Part shown: positions 18,113 through 31,150 of the stretch, piece by piece
Layout of the letters: each line of letters starts with the position of its first letter
How positions within the stretch are numbered: the first letter of the stretch is position 1
Assembly (NCBI RefSeq): GCF_022637415.1
Contig: NZ_CP093340.1
Coordinates: forward strand, 434,001-498,000
Direction of reading: 5' to 3'
Source of the DNA: Luteimonas sp. S4-F44
GTDB lineage: Bacteria; Pseudomonadota; Gammaproteobacteria; Xanthomonadales; Xanthomonadaceae
DNA: 64,000 bases
Made by a program: the position numbers and the translations under genes
Notes under the pieces: model-generated
Database searches by the model: none
What the model saw: only the letters and a program-made list of their open reading frames with translations
Told to the model about the DNA's origin: nothing

Positions 18113-18940
18113 TCAGCTGTTCGGGGCAACCTGCAACGTCGGCACACCGGCGGCGTCGCAGCCCAGCCGAAGCGGCGCCCCGAACGCCTGCGACAGCAGA
18201 GCTTCTGTCAGCATTGCCTCGCGCGGCCCTTCGTCCAGGATCCGGCCCTCGCGAAGCAGCACCACATGCCCGATTTCGGGCAGCAGTTCCTCGGCGTGGT
18301 GGGTCACCAGGACGAGTGTGGTGCCGCCACGCGCCAGCGTGCGCAGGCGGTCGAGCAACTGTGCGCGGGCGACGACATCGAGTCCGGTCGAGGGCTCGTC
18401 GAGCAGCAACGCTTCGGGCCGATGGACGAGCGCCCGGGCGATGAGGACCCGGCGCGCCTCACCCGCCGACAGGGTCGCGTAGCGGCGTCCGGCCAGGTGC
18501 GTGGCGGCCATTGCGGCCAAAGCGTCACGTGCTGCGCTTCGCAGGGAGGCATCGACGCGCGCGGACGCAACGGGTGCGATGCTGCCGTGCGCCGCCGCGA
18601 CGACGGCGTCTTCCACCCGTAGGGCTGGGAGCGACAGCAGGTCCTGGTGGATGCGCCCGGTGACGATGCCCAGTCGCGCGCGCAGCTGCGTCACATCGCC
18701 CAGCCGAGCGCCGAACACGCGCACCGGCGGCGTGCCGTCGGCATGCGCCAACGGGTGCAGTTCGCGTGTAAGCAGGTGCACCAGCGTGGACTTGCCGCAG
18801 CCGTTGGCGCCCAGGATCGCGGTGTGTCGGCCGGCCGGAATCCGCAGCCGCAGTGCATGCAGCACCGTCCGTCCGTCACGGACCACGGTCGCATCGTGCA
18901 GGTCCAGCAGCGGGGGTGTCCGGGGATCGGGCGTGTTCAT
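18113..18940 (-). CDS. stand-alone ABC transporter ATP-binding protein
   Basis: A 275-residue nucleotide-binding subunit. It shows Walker A GANGCGKST, signature LSAGEARRV (a variant of LSGGQ), Walker B ALLLDEPSTGLD and the H-loop THHAEEL. It resembles the ModF/ YbbA-like group of soluble ATPases rather than a full exporter, and no permease gene is nearby. The start at 18940 was chosen because homologous sequence (PPLLDLHDATVVRDGRTVLH) begins just after it; the frame is open much further upstream over the desaturase promoter. Divergent from the desaturase gene. Confidence 0.88.
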   Translation of the reverse strand: MNTPDPRTPPLLDLHDATVVRDGRTVLHALRLRIPAGRHTAILGANGCGKSTLVHLLTRELHPLAHADGTPPVRVFGARLGDVTQLRARLGIVTGRIHQDLLSLPALRVEDAVVAAAHGSIAPVASARVDASLRSAARDALAAMAATHLAGRRYATLSAGEARRVLIARALVHRPEALLLDEPSTGLDVVARAQLLDRLRTLARGGTTLVLVTHHAEELLPEIGHVVLLREGRILDEGPREAMLTEALLSQAFGAPLRLGCDAAGVPTLQVAPNS

Positions 18941-19058
18941 ATGGCGCGCAGTGTGACAGGCCTGAACGCCGCCGCTCACCATACGGGCGGGCAGGGATGG
19001 CAATCGTCGCAGGTCCGTCCCATCATGGGACATACACCCGAACCCGTTGTCCATCGCC

Positions 19059-20267
19059 ATGTCCGTCTCGTTGCTCGACCTGTTGTCCGGTGGCCTGTTG
19101 CAGTGGGGGTGGGGCGCGATGCTGCTGTACCTGCTGGCCGCCACCCAACTCACCATCTTCGCCGTCACCCTGTACCTGCACCGCAGCCAGGCACATCGCG
19201 GCGTGGATTTCCATCCGGCCGTCGCGCACGTCTTCCGCTTCTGGACCTGGCTGACGACGTCGATGATCACCCGCGAATGGGTCGCGATCCACCGCAAACA
19301 CCACGCCAAATGCGAAACCGAGGACGACCCGCACAGCCCGATGCACAAGGGCATCGGCAACGTCTTCTGGCGCGGCGTGGAGCTGTACCGGGAGGCGCGC
19401 GCGCAGCGCGCCGACATCGAGCAGTACGGCAAGGGCACGCCCAGCGACTGGATCGAGCGCCACCTCTACACCCCGTACGCGACCATGGGGCCGACGGTGC
19501 TGCTGCTGGTGAGCATCGTGCTGTTCGGCTTCAAGGGCGTCGCGGTCTGGGCGATCCAGATGGCGTGGATCCCGTTCTGGGCCGCCGGCGTGGTCAATGG
19601 CCTGGGCCACTGGTGGGGCTACCGCAACTTCGAGACCACCGATACCGCGACCAACCTGACGCCGTGGGGCGTGTGGATCGGCGGCGAGGAACTGCACAAC
19701 AACCACCATGCGTTCCCGAGCTCGGCGAAGTTCGCGCTGCGGCGCTGGGAGTTCGACATCGGCTGGGCGGTGATCAAGGGGCTGGAGGCGCTGCGCCTGG
19801 CCCGGGTGCTGCGGGTTGCGCCGTCGCTCGACGTGCGCCCGAACATCCACGCGCCCGATACCGACACGCTCAAGGCGCTGCTCGCCCATCGCTTCCACGC
19901 GATGACCGACTACCAGCGCAACGTGCTGGGCCCGGCGCTGCGCGAGGAGGCGCAGGCGGCCGGCGCCAAGTTACGCGCGCTGCTGCCGCGCAAGCTGCGC
20001 CGCGGCCTGGTCGACGATGGCCGCTGGCTCGCGCCCGATGCACGCGCGCAGTTGCAGGCCTGGATCGCGCAACGGCCGCGCATCCGGACCCTCGTCGAGT
20101 ACCGTGCGCGCCTGGCGGCATTGCTGGAGGCGCGCACGCACAATGCCGGCGAAGCGTTGCAGCACCTGCAGGCCTGGTGCCGCGAGGCCGAAGCCAGCGG
20201 GATCCGCGCGCTGCAGGACTACGCGGCCCGGCTCAAGGGCTACTCGCTGCAGAGCGCGCGCGCCTGA
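19059..20267 (+). CDS. DesA-type fatty acid desaturase with C-terminal extension
   Basis: A 402-residue inner-membrane, di-iron acyl desaturase. The three histidine boxes are present: HRSQAH (about residue 42), HRKHH (about 78) and HNNHH (about 210), with hydrophobic segments around residues 15-37 and 145-190. It should introduce double bonds in membrane acyl chains and so affect fluidity at low temperature. The last about 120 residues (LRALLPRKLRRGL, LVEYRARLAALLEARTHNAGE, LQAWCREAEASGIRALQDY) are not part of the desaturase fold; their pattern resembles the C-terminal part of ISL3-type transposases, as I recall for related xanthomonad and pseudomonad desaturases. A TTG four codons upstream is an alternative start. 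Confidence 0.93.
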   Translation: MSVSLLDLLSGGLLQWGWGAMLLYLLAATQLTIFAVTLYLHRSQAHRGVDFHPAVAHVFRFWTWLTTSMITREWVAIHRKHHAKCETEDDPHSPMHKGIGNVFWRGVELYREARAQRADIEQYGKGTPSDWIERHLYTPYATMGPTVLLLVSIVLFGFKGVAVWAIQMAWIPFWAAGVVNGLGHWWGYRNFETTDTATNLTPWGVWIGGEELHNNHHAFPSSAKFALRRWEFDIGWAVIKGLEALRLARVLRVAPSLDVRPNIHAPDTDTLKALLAHRFHAMTDYQRNVLGPALREEAQAAGAKLRALLPRKLRRGLVDDGRWLAPDARAQLQAWIAQRPRIRTLVEYRARLAALLEARTHNAGEALQHLQAWCREAEASGIRALQDYAARLKGYSLQSARA

Positions 20268-20280
20268 GCCGGTCTCTGGG

Positions 20281-20640
20281 ATGAGGCGCGCACCTGGACC
20301 GCGCGTCGCGCCGTTGGGCATCGTCCTGGCCTGCGGCGCCTTCGCGACGACCGCCGGCGCCCAGGTCGCGCGCACCGCCGAGTATCTGCAACGGATGGAC
20401 ACCGACGGCGACGGACGCGTGTCGCTGGCCGAGTACCAGGCGTGGATGGGCTACGCTTTCGACCGCATGGATCGCAACGACGACGGCGTGCTGTCGGCCG
20501 ACGAGTTGCCGGGCGGCCAAGGTCGCCCGATCACCCGGGCCGAGCATCTGGCGCGCCTGGCCGCGACCTTCAATCGCCAGGATCGCAATCGCGACGGCTA
20601 TCTCGACGCCCGCGAGTTGGCGGCGCCGCCGCAGCGCTGA
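20281..20640 (+). CDS. secreted EF-hand calcium-binding protein
   Basis: A 119-residue exported protein. An N-terminal signal peptide (hydrophobic APLGIVLACGAFATTAGA) is followed by three canonical 12-residue EF-hand loops: DTDGDGRVSLAE, DRNDDGVLSADE and DRNRDGYLDARE, with a fourth possible half-site. It should bind Ca2+ in the periplasm. It starts 13 bp after the desaturase stop and may be co-transcribed with it; no functional relation is evident. The frame is open upstream inside the desaturase gene, but the signal peptide fixes the start at 20281. Confidence 0.88.
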   Translation: MRRAPGPRVAPLGIVLACGAFATTAGAQVARTAEYLQRMDTDGDGRVSLAEYQAWMGYAFDRMDRNDDGVLSADELPGGQGRPITRAEHLARLAATFNRQDRNRDGYLDARELAAPPQR

Positions 20641-20995
20641 CCGCGTCCGCGATCCGGGGACGCGCGCGAACCGAGCCCGGTGGCGTAGTTACGCGCCGAT
20701 CGACGTAAACCCCGGCGCTGCCGCTGCGGCCTGACGGCTCCGCTCCGACAAGAGGGCAACGCATTGCGACTGCGTTGCCGGGCAACCCGCGCGCTCACCG
20801 CGAACACGATCGGCCCAGCAACGGATGTCGGGCAGGGCCGGTGGGCCTGTCGGCCGCGGGCGACGACCTGGCGGGCGACGCATGCCACGCCTCCGTCTCC
20901 CGGATACGGAGGCGCGATGCCCCGAACGACGAACGCCGGCCCAAGGGCCGGCGTCCGGGTCTTGCGTGGCGGGTTCTGGGTCCCGCCGAGAGTGC
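20641..20995. other. 355-bp non-coding region with several hairpins
   Basis: No convincing gene is seen between the convergent EF-hand and MFS genes. It contains three perfect inverted repeats: GGCAACGCA/TGCGTTGCC at 20755-20779 (7-nt loop), GCCTCCGT/ACGGAGGC at 20889-20913, and ACGCCGGCCC/GGGCCGGCGT at 20933-20954. The first two may be mRNA 3'-end structures of the EF-hand transcript or repetitive extragenic elements. Confidence 0.5.
20933..20954 (-). terminator. hairpin terminating the MFS transcript
   Basis: A 10-bp perfect stem, ACGCCGGCCC/GGGCCGGCGT with a 2-nt loop, lies 41 bp beyond the MFS stop. The downstream tract on the minus strand, TCGTCGTTCG, is only moderately U-rich. Confidence 0.5.
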
Positions 20996-22657
20996 CTACT
21001 TGGTGATGTCGACGTTTCGCGTCTCGCGCAGGAAGAACGTGCCGATCACCAGGGTCATGATCGCGATGCCGATCGGATACCACAGGCCGTAGTAGATGTT
21101 GCCCGTGCCGGCCACCAGTGCGAACGAGATCGCGGGCAGGAAGCCGCCGAACCAGCCGTTGCCGATGTGGTAGGGCAGCGACATCGAGGTGTAGCGGATC
21201 CGGGTGGGGAACAGCTCGACCAGGTAGGCGGCGATCGGGCCGTAGACCATCGTGACGTAGAGCACCAGGATCCACAGCAGCAGGATCGTCATCGGCACAT
21301 TGATGCGATCGGTGGCGGCCTTCTCCGGGTAGCCGGCCTGGGTCAGCGCCGCCTTCAGCGCGCCGCCGAACTCGCCCTGCTGCGCCTTGAGCGCATCACC
21401 CGCCAGCCCCTCGGCCTCATAGGAGGTGACGACGGTCTGACCGACATGCACCTGGGCCAGCGAGCCGACCGGTGCCGGATCGACGCTGTAGGGCACACCG
21501 GCGCGGGTCAGCGCGGCGGTCGCGACATCGCACGAGCTGGTGAACTTGCGGATGCCCACCGGATCGAACTGGAAGCTGCAGGTCTTGGGATCGGCGACCA
21601 CGACGGCCGGCGAGTTGGTGCTGGCTTCCTCGATCGCCGGGTTGGCGTAGTGGGTGATGCCCTTGAAGATCGGGATGTAAGTGATCGCGGCGATCAGGCA
21701 GCCGGCCATGATGATCTTCTTGCGACCGATCCGGTCCGACAGCCAGCCGAAGAAAAGGAAGAACGGCGTGCCCAACAGCAATGCCGCGGCGATCAGTAGG
21801 TAGGACACCGTGAGGTCCACCTTGAGCATGCTCTGCAGGTAGAACAGCGCGTAGAACTGGCCCGCATACCAGACCACGGCCTGGCCGGCGGTCGCGCCGA
21901 AGAGCACTAGCAGCATCAGCTTCAGATTGCCGTCCTTGAGCGAATCGCGGAACGGCATCTTCGAGCCCTTGCCCTGCGCCTTCATTTCCTGGAACAGCGG
22001 TGACTCCGACAGCTGCAGGCGGATCCACACCGAAATGCCCAGCAGCACGATCGAGCCCAGGAACGGAATGCGCCAGCCCCAGTCCTCGAACGCCTCGACG
22101 CCGAGAATCCAGCGGCAGCCCAGGATCACCGCCAGCGACAGGAACAGGCCCAGCGTCGCGGTGGTCTGGATGAAGCTGGTGTACAACCCGCGCTTGCCGG
22201 GCGGGGCGTGCTCGGCGACGTAGGTCGCCGCGCCGCCGTACTCGCCGCCCATCGCCAGGCCCTGCGCCAGACGCAGCACGATCAGGATCACCGGCGCGGC
22301 GACGCCGATCGACGCGTAGCTGGGTAGCACGCCGACCAGGAACGTGGAGATGCCCATGATCAGGATCGTGATCAGGAACGTGTACTTGCGTCCGATGCGG
22401 TCGCCGAGGCTGCCGAAGAAGGCAGCGCCGAACGGACGCACGAAAAAGCCCGCGGCGAACGCCAGCAGCGTGAAGATCATGCCGGTGGTTTCGTTGACGC
22501 CGCTGAAGAACTGCCGCGAGATGATGATCGCAAGCGAACCGTAGAGATAGAAGTCGTACCACTCGAAGACGGTGCCGAGACTGGATGCGAAGATGACCTT
22601 CTTATGGCCCTTCGTCAGCGGGCCCGTAGGCGCCGCGTTGGCGGTCGTGCTGGACAT
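20996..22657 (-). CDS. MHS-family carboxylate:H+ symporter (MFS)
   Basis: A 553-residue inner-membrane transporter of the metabolite:H+ symporter group (KgtP/ProP/ShiA relatives). Characteristic stretches are [17 protein letters not shown] at the N-terminus, the DRIGRKYTF loop between helices 2 and 3, [22 protein letters not shown] in helix 4 and a repeated [12 protein letters not shown]. Between about residues 345 and 455 it carries an unusually long hydrophilic loop with two cysteines, absent from the E. coli relatives. It is the second gene of a minus-strand pair with the DcaP-like porin, divergent from acs. This context suggests uptake of acetate or other short carboxylates; the substrate itself is an inference. 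Confidence 0.9.
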   Translation of the reverse strand: MSSTTANAAPTGPLTKGHKKVIFASSLGTVFEWYDFYLYGSLAIIISRQFFSGVNETTGMIFTLLAFAAGFFVRPFGAAFFGSLGDRIGRKYTFLITILIMGISTFLVGVLPSYASIGVAAPVILIVLRLAQGLAMGGEYGGAATYVAEHAPPGKRGLYTSFIQTTATLGLFLSLAVILGCRWILGVEAFEDWGWRIPFLGSIVLLGISVWIRLQLSESPLFQEMKAQGKGSKMPFRDSLKDGNLKLMLLVLFGATAGQAVVWYAGQFYALFYLQSMLKVDLTVSYLLIAAALLLGTPFFLFFGWLSDRIGRKKIIMAGCLIAAITYIPIFKGITHYANPAIEEASTNSPAVVVADPKTCSFQFDPVGIRKFTSSCDVATAALTRAGVPYSVDPAPVGSLAQVHVGQTVVTSYEAEGLAGDALKAQQGEFGGALKAALTQAGYPEKAATDRINVPMTILLLWILVLYVTMVYGPIAAYLVELFPTRIRYTSMSLPYHIGNGWFGGFLPAISFALVAGTGNIYYGLWYPIGIAIMTLVIGTFFLRETRNVDITK

Positions 22658-22786
22658 GGGAAGCTTCCCCTCCGAAGCGTGCGTGGGATGGACGGCCCCG
22701 GCGGAATGCCGGCGGTCCGGTCGTGCGTGCGGCAGGCGCGCGAGCGCAGTCCGGCGCGGTCGATGCAGCGACCGCGCCGGGGTGGA

Positions 22787-24166
22787 TCAGAACGAGTAGC
22801 GGGCCATCGTGTGCAGACGCATCAGCTCGCCGTCGACGCCCGATTCGAGCGTGCGTTCGCCCCAGATCGCCTCGACGCCGAAGTCGAGCTTGGGCACCGG
22901 CGACCAGATCACATTGGCGTGCACCGAATGCACCTTGCGGGTCACACCCAGGCCCGTCCAGGCGGTGTCGTTGTCCCACTGCGAGCGGGCGTAATACAGA
23001 TTGCCGCGCACCGACGGGCTGAACACCTGGCGCACGCCGAAATAGCCGGCCCAGCCACCGAGCGCGTCGATGTTGCCGGCGGCGTCGACCATCGCGTCCT
23101 GCTGGATCGTCGCCAGACCGATGTAGCGGCCGATGCCCTCGCCACCGCTGACCTGGTAGCGGATGTCGGTGCTGTCGCCCAGCTTGACCAGGCCGCTGAC
23201 GGTCGCGCCAAAGCCGGTATCGGTGCTGTCCAGGCCCGGCGCGGGCTCGTACTTGAGCTGGCGCGCCATGCCGGCGACGCTCACGTGGCCCCAGTCGGCC
23301 TTGTGGGTGTAGCGGGCGATAACGTCGGGGATCGCGCTGTTGTCGCCGGCGATGATCCGCGCCGCGCCGCCGAAGGGCTGCACCGTCGTCTCCGGGCTTT
23401 CGATCGATACCGTCCACGGGCCGCTGGTGTAACGGACCTGCGGCTGGCGCACGAACACGACTGCGTCGGTCGGGCCGACGAAGTCCACCGCGTCGATCAA
23501 CGCGTTGGTGTCCATGAAGTTCGACCAGGTCTGGCCGACCAGCCAGTTGTTGTAGGTCAGATAGGCGTGGCGCAGCGTGGCGCCGTAGGTGTTGGTCGCC
23601 GCCGAGTTGCCGAGCGTGCCGCCGAAGAAGTCCATCTCCACGCGCGCGCCGAGCTTGTCGCCCGAGTCGAGCACGGTGCTGGCGTCGAACCACAGCCGCG
23701 AGAACTTCGCGTGCGCGTCCATGTAGGTGTCCGGGCCTTCGCCGCCGACCGGGATCGCGCCGGGCACGTAGAAGTCGCGGCCGGCGGTGCCCTTGGCGAT
23801 GTCGCCGTCGGTGGTTTTGGTGGCCATGCCATCGATGCGGATCATGCCGCCGACGGTGAACTTGGTGCCCGGATTGGCCTGCGGGGTGATCGTGGTGGCT
23901 TGGATCGGCTGGCTGCCGGCCGGGATCGGTGCCGCGGCGACCGCCGGCGCGGCCGCCTGCGCGGTGCGCACTTCCTGCACCTGCGCGGCGGTCTGCTGCT
24001 GTTGCCCGAGCAGCGCCTGCACCTGCGATTCGAGTTGCGCGATCCGCGCCTCGAGCTCGCGCTCCTTGGCGGTTTGCGCAAATGCGGCGCCCGGCAGTGC
24101 GAGCGCGACGAGCACGGCGGCCGTGAGCAGGCGCGGCCTGGCCTGCGCGGCGATGGTCTGTGTCAT
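22787..24166 (-). CDS. DcaP-like outer-membrane porin
   Basis: A 459-residue trimeric porin. The signal peptide ends around LPGAAFAQ. It is followed by a periplasmic coiled coil ([20 protein letters not shown]) and a Gln/Ala-rich linker, then a 16-strand barrel from about residue 105 ending with a C-terminal phenylalanine (MARYSF). This layout fits DcaP, known in Acinetobacter to pass dicarboxylates. A GGGAGGGG box precedes the ATG at 24166; the open frame extends further upstream but lacks protein-like sequence. It heads the porin-symporter pair and lies 252 bp from the divergent acs gene. Confidence 0.88.
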   Translation of the reverse strand: MTQTIAAQARPRLLTAAVLVALALPGAAFAQTAKERELEARIAQLESQVQALLGQQQQTAAQVQEVRTAQAAAPAVAAAPIPAGSQPIQATTITPQANPGTKFTVGGMIRIDGMATKTTDGDIAKGTAGRDFYVPGAIPVGGEGPDTYMDAHAKFSRLWFDASTVLDSGDKLGARVEMDFFGGTLGNSAATNTYGATLRHAYLTYNNWLVGQTWSNFMDTNALIDAVDFVGPTDAVVFVRQPQVRYTSGPWTVSIESPETTVQPFGGAARIIAGDNSAIPDVIARYTHKADWGHVSVAGMARQLKYEPAPGLDSTDTGFGATVSGLVKLGDSTDIRYQVSGGEGIGRYIGLATIQQDAMVDAAGNIDALGGWAGYFGVRQVFSPSVRGNLYYARSQWDNDTAWTGLGVTRKVHSVHANVIWSPVPKLDFGVEAIWGERTLESGVDGELMRLHTMARYSF

Positions 24167-24418
24167 GTCCCCTCCCAAGGGATGCGTGAGCCTGAGCCTG
24201 GTCGAACCGGCGCCCGGTCCTGCGCGCAGACTGCATGGCAGCGCGCTCCGCGCCCATTCGCCATTGGTCGAAGTGCGGCCGCCCGTAGCGGACGCGGCAC
24301 GCGCCGGGCCGGCGCGCGGACGCACGGGGGACCCCGCGGGCTAGACCAAGGTCCTAGCGTCGCGAGCCGGCGGATGCGGCACACTGGCGTGACGCGCAAC
24401 AAGGGGAAGAGGTCCCGC

Positions 24419-26377
<1,959 letters not shown>

Positions 26378-26386
26378 TCCCGCCCG

Positions 26387-27052
26387 ATGACGACCCTGCT
26401 GATCGCCGATGACCATCCGCTGTTCCGCGAAGCCCTGCGCGGGGCGATCGCGCGCGCCGTGCCCGATGCCCGGCTGCGCGAGGCGCACAACGTCGAGGCG
26501 CTGTACGCGATGGTCGAGGCCGAGCCCGACGCCGATCTGTTGATGCTCGACCTCAACATGCCCGGCGCCCAGGGGTTCAGCGCACTGGTGCACCTGCGCG
26601 CGCAGTTCCCGCAACTGCCGGTGCTGATGGTGTCGGCGCGCGAGGAGCCGGCGGTGATGCGCCGGGCACTCGACCATGGTGCGGCCGGCTTCGTCCCGAA
26701 GTCGGCCGATGCCGAAACGCTGGGGCGCGCGGTCGCGCAGGTGCTCGACGGCGATCGTTTCGTCCCCGAGGCCGCGGTCTCGGCGCCGGCGGTCTCGGCC
26801 GGCGAACACGATGTCGCCGCGCGCCTGCGCGACCTCACGCCGCAGCAGTTCCGGGTGCTGCAGATGCTCGGCGATGGCATGCTCAACAAGCAGATCGCCT
26901 ACGAGCTCGGCGTCTCCGAGGCCACGGTCAAGGCGCACATGACCGCAGTGCTGCGCAAGCTCGGCGCCTCCAACCGCACCCAGGCGGTGTTGATCGCCGG
27001 CAAGCTCGCCGTCGACCCCGACGTCGACGGCATCCCGCCCGACGCGCGCTGA
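26387..27052 (+). CDS. NarL/FixJ-family response regulator
   Basis: A two-domain regulator of 221 residues. Residues 1-120 form a receiver with the acidic pair ADDH and the phospho-acceptor in LLMLDLNMPG (about Asp55), with the conserved lysine in VPKSA. Residues about 150-210 are a LuxR-type helix-turn-helix (LTPQQFRVLQMLGDGMLNKQ, ELGVSEATVKAHMTAVLRKL). It is 9 bp downstream of acs and surely co-transcribed with it. Response regulators of this type (ErdR/AgmR) control acs in pseudomonads, so autoregulation of the acetate locus is likely. No histidine kinase is adjacent, so it is an orphan here. Confidence 0.93.
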   Translation: MTTLLIADDHPLFREALRGAIARAVPDARLREAHNVEALYAMVEAEPDADLLMLDLNMPGAQGFSALVHLRAQFPQLPVLMVSAREEPAVMRRALDHGAAGFVPKSADAETLGRAVAQVLDGDRFVPEAAVSAPAVSAGEHDVAARLRDLTPQQFRVLQMLGDGMLNKQIAYELGVSEATVKAHMTAVLRKLGASNRTQAVLIAGKLAVDPDVDGIPPDAR

Positions 27053-27106
27053 GCCGACGCGCAGGGTAAGCGCCTTTCTCCGACCGCGGAGGAAGGCGCA
27101 CGTGCC

Positions 27107-28419
27107 TCAACGGTGCCGGTAGGCCCGCGGCAGGCCACCCTCGTTGGCCGGGACTGCCGGCGGCAGGTAGCGGTCGCGCAGTTCGGTCTGGCGCGAGCGC
27201 ATCTCGATCGCGCGGCCGCCGAACCACACCTGGTCCGCGGTGTAGGCGACGTCCAACGGGTCGCCCGACCACAGCACCAGATCGGCGGTGCGACCAACGG
27301 CGATCGTGCCGATCGCCGCATCGACGCCGAAGGTCTCGGCCGGCACACGTGTCAGTCCGGCCAGGCCGGCCTCCCAGGGCAGCCCGTGGGCGACCGCATT
27401 GCCGGCCAGCTGGCGCAGCTTGCGGGCGTTGTGCGAGGCGTCGCTGGCCTGCGCGAAGCCGACACGCACGCCGGCTGCGTGCAGGCGTGCGGCGTTCTCG
27501 AGCGTGGCACCGATCTGGTCGAAGTCCGACGGCAGGTTGACCAGCGGATCGACGAACACCGGCACGCCGGCGGCCGCGAGTTCGGGCGCCAGCTTCCAGG
27601 CCTCGGCACCGCCGCGGATCGCGATGCGCAGGCCGTGGCGCTTGCGCCAGCGCAGCAGTTGGCGGATGTCGGCGGCGCGGTTGACGCCGACGACGATCGT
27701 GCCCTGGCCGTCGAGGTAACGCGTCAGTGCGCGCTTGCCGGCCGGCGTCAGCGACGCGACGTGCGAATCGGTCGGCAGCCGGCCGCGCGCCTCGTCGATC
27801 AACTGGTCCAGCAGCATCCACTGCGCCGCGCGCGACTGCCCGCTTTGCTCGGCGCCGGCGCTGCCCAGCGCCAGGTACAGCACCTTCGGACCGGCCGGAT
27901 CGACGCTGCCGTCCAGGCGCATCGCCGCGCCCTGGCCGCCGACGATCGCGTTCGCGTTGCCGGCCGACAGCAGCGTGAAGCCGATGCCTTCCACGCGCGC
28001 GACCGGGATCACGATCGAGTCGGGATTGAACGCCAGCGTGACGTCGAACTCCGGACGCACGACCATGTCCTCGGCGCGGCCGAGAGACAGGCGGTCGTCG
28101 CGGGTGCCGCGCTCACCCGACACCTCCTCGATGCCGATCCCGGTCACGCCGCCGAACAGCGTCGGTGTCAGCGGACGCCCGCCGGCCTCGACGACCGGCA
28201 CGCCGGCCGCCGACAGCCCTGGGCCGACCGCGGCGATGCGGCCGCCGCGCACCAGCACGTCGGCCTCGCGTAGCGTGCCCTGGGCACCGGCGGTGTGGAC
28301 CGTCGCGCCGCGGATCAGCACGTCCTGCGCGACGACCGGCAGCGTGGCGGCGACGAGTGCGCCTACGCACAGCAGGCGCGCGATCGTGCGCCCGACGCGC
28401 CGGGTGGAGACAGCGCGGC

Positions 28420-28423
<4 letters not shown>
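27107..28423 (-). CDS. amidohydrolase-family protein lacking the metal-binding site
   Basis: A 438-residue exported protein (signal peptide RTIARLLCVGALVAATLPVVAQ). The amidohydrolase frame is clear: an N-terminal beta-sandwich (VLIRGATVHTAG, VLVRGGRIAAVGP) and the C-terminal GTIAVGRTADLVLWSGDPLDV. Where the active family has TPGLID-HxH, this protein has LTPTLFGGVTGIG, so both N-terminal histidine ligands are missing and the later histidines are not apparent. It is therefore probably a pseudo-enzyme or structural partner. It overlaps the upstream active amidohydrolase by 4 bp (ATGA), which implies translational coupling. Confidence 0.88.
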
Positions 28424-29793
<1,370 letters not shown>

Positions 29794-29968
29794 CGACAAC
29801 TCCCCGAAGCGATGGATGATGGAACAGCCGTCGCGCATGCGCGACCCCCGAAGCGTCATCGAGTGTACCCGTGTCGTGGCCGTGCGCACTGCGACCGTGC
29901 GCGCAGTTGTGGCGGGCTGCGCCGACCAGGGCGCGGTGCGAGAATGCCTCCGAAGTAAGGAGAAGACG

Positions 29969-30745
29969 ATGAAAGAAAAAGACCAGATCGTCGGCAACTG
30001 GCTGCCGCGCTACACCGGCGTACCGCTGGACCAGTTCGGCGAGCACGTGCTGTTGACCAACTTCGGCGGCTACCTGCATCACTTCGCGCGCCTGACTGGC
30101 GCCCAGGTCGTGGGCCTGGATCGGCCGATGCCCAGCGCCACCGCCGACGGCATCACGATGATCAACTTCGGCATGGGCAGCCCGAACGCGGCGACGATGA
30201 TGGACCTGCTCTCGGCGGTCATGCCCAAGTCGGTGCTGTTCCTGGGCAAGTGCGGCGGGCTCAAGCGCAAGAACCAGCTGGGCGACTTGGTGCTGCCGAT
30301 CGCGGCGATCCGCGGCGAAGGCACCAGCAGCGATTACCTGCTGCCGGAGGTGCCGGCGCTGCCGGCGTTCGCGCTGCAACGCGCGGTCTCGACGATGATC
30401 CGCGACCTTGGCCACGACTACTGGACCGGCACCGTCTACACCACCAACCGTCGCGTCTGGGAACACGACGACGCGTTCAAGGAGCGGTTGCGGGCGATGC
30501 GCTGCATGGCCATCGACATGGAAACCGCGACGATCTTCGCCGCCGGCTTTGCCAACCGCATTCCGTCGGGTGCGCTGCTGCTGGTCAGCGACCAGCCGAT
30601 GATTCCCGAAGGCGTCAAGACCGAAGTTTCCGACGCCCGGGTCAGCGCCGACTTCGTCGAGCGCCATATCCAGATCGGCATCGAAGCATTGAAGCTGATC
30701 CGCCGCCACGGCAAGTCGGTCCGGCATCTGCGCTTCGACGAGTGA
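29969..30745 (+). CDS. AMP nucleosidase-like phosphorylase-family protein
   Basis: A 258-residue cytoplasmic protein of the purine nucleoside phosphorylase/AMP nucleosidase superfamily. Motifs: VLFLGKCGGLKR, LVLPIAAIRGEGTS, the acidic MAIDMETATIFAAGF (nucleoside-binding MexE) and LLLVSDQPM with the catalytic aspartate. It corresponds to the catalytic domain of AMP nucleosidase without the N-terminal regulatory domain of E. coli Amn (484 residues). It should release adenine or hydrolyse a related nucleoside. An AAGGAGAAG box precedes ATG 29969. It is divergent from the amidohydrolases. Confidence 0.88.
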   Translation: MKEKDQIVGNWLPRYTGVPLDQFGEHVLLTNFGGYLHHFARLTGAQVVGLDRPMPSATADGITMINFGMGSPNAATMMDLLSAVMPKSVLFLGKCGGLKRKNQLGDLVLPIAAIRGEGTSSDYLLPEVPALPAFALQRAVSTMIRDLGHDYWTGTVYTTNRRVWEHDDAFKERLRAMRCMAIDMETATIFAAGFANRIPSGALLLVSDQPMIPEGVKTEVSDARVSADFVERHIQIGIEALKLIRRHGKSVRHLRFDE

Positions 30746-31092
30746 AGACATCGCACGGGCGCCGCCTCCGCGCGGGGCGGATTCCGGCGCCTGAAACCGA
30801 GACGGCGTGAGTCAGTGCCAGAGCAGAAAGTCCGACGCCCACTGTTTGCCTACTTAAAAAACCAGGGTCAGAGTGCAATTTCGGCTTGCGAAATTGCACT
30901 CTGACCCTGGTTTGCGCCGGCCACGCGTTCGAGTCAAGGCAGGGCATGGATAGCGTGCGCGGTATTGCCGCGCATCCATGCGGACGCTACGTGTGGCCAG
31001 ACCACGAAGCGGCCTTGACCGAGAGGAGAGCGGCTTCCGGCTGGCGGACTGCTGCCCATCCGAAGCGGCACTCCGATCCCCACACCTGAGAG
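30746..31092. other. 347-bp intergenic region with a palindromic repeat
   Basis: Apart from the palindromic element (30859-30913) I see no gene. An open frame of 67 codons starting inside the element reads low-complexity sequence without a ribosome binding site. The 170 bp right of the element have no obvious structure. The region separates the convergent AMP nucleosidase and rho transcripts. Confidence 0.5.
30859..30913. repeat. palindromic repeat element, copy 1
   Basis: Two perfect 25-nt arms (AAACCAGGGTCAGAGTGCAA continued by TTTCG, and its complement) flank a 5-nt loop GCTTG. The arms reappear with the same order at 40616-40668. It lies between two convergent genes, where a transcribed form would fold into a strong hairpin. 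The AT-rich arms differ in composition from the surrounding sequence. It looks like a REP- or miniature transposable-type element. Confidence 0.9.
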
Positions 31093-31129
31093 AAAAACCA
31101 AAAAAGAACGCCCCGCGATGCGGGGCGTT
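31093..31129 (-). terminator. intrinsic terminator of rho
   Basis: On the minus strand, AACGCCCCGC/GCGGGGCGTT (stem 31107-31129, loop of 3) is followed by CTTTTTTGGTTTTT. It lies 21 bp after the rho stop and is a strong canonical terminator. Confidence 0.95.
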
Positions 31130-31150
31130 TCTCCGGAAGGCCGGGAGCCT

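Noticed and set aside
16079..18622. 847-codon plus-strand open frame opposite hppA
   Set aside because: Antisense shadow; repetitive Arg/Asp/His/Gln-rich translation, while hppA on the other strand is complete and canonical.
22604..24418. Upstream extension of the acs reading frame
   Set aside because: It is antisense to the porin and symporter; a ribosome binding site and the family start lie at 24419.
30859..30913. CRISPR repeat
   Set aside because: Single palindromes about 10 kb apart do not make an array; no spacers or cas genes occur.
30886..31089. 67-codon open frame beginning in the palindromic repeat
   Set aside because: It has no ribosome binding site, no family similarity, and starts in a repeated non-coding element.
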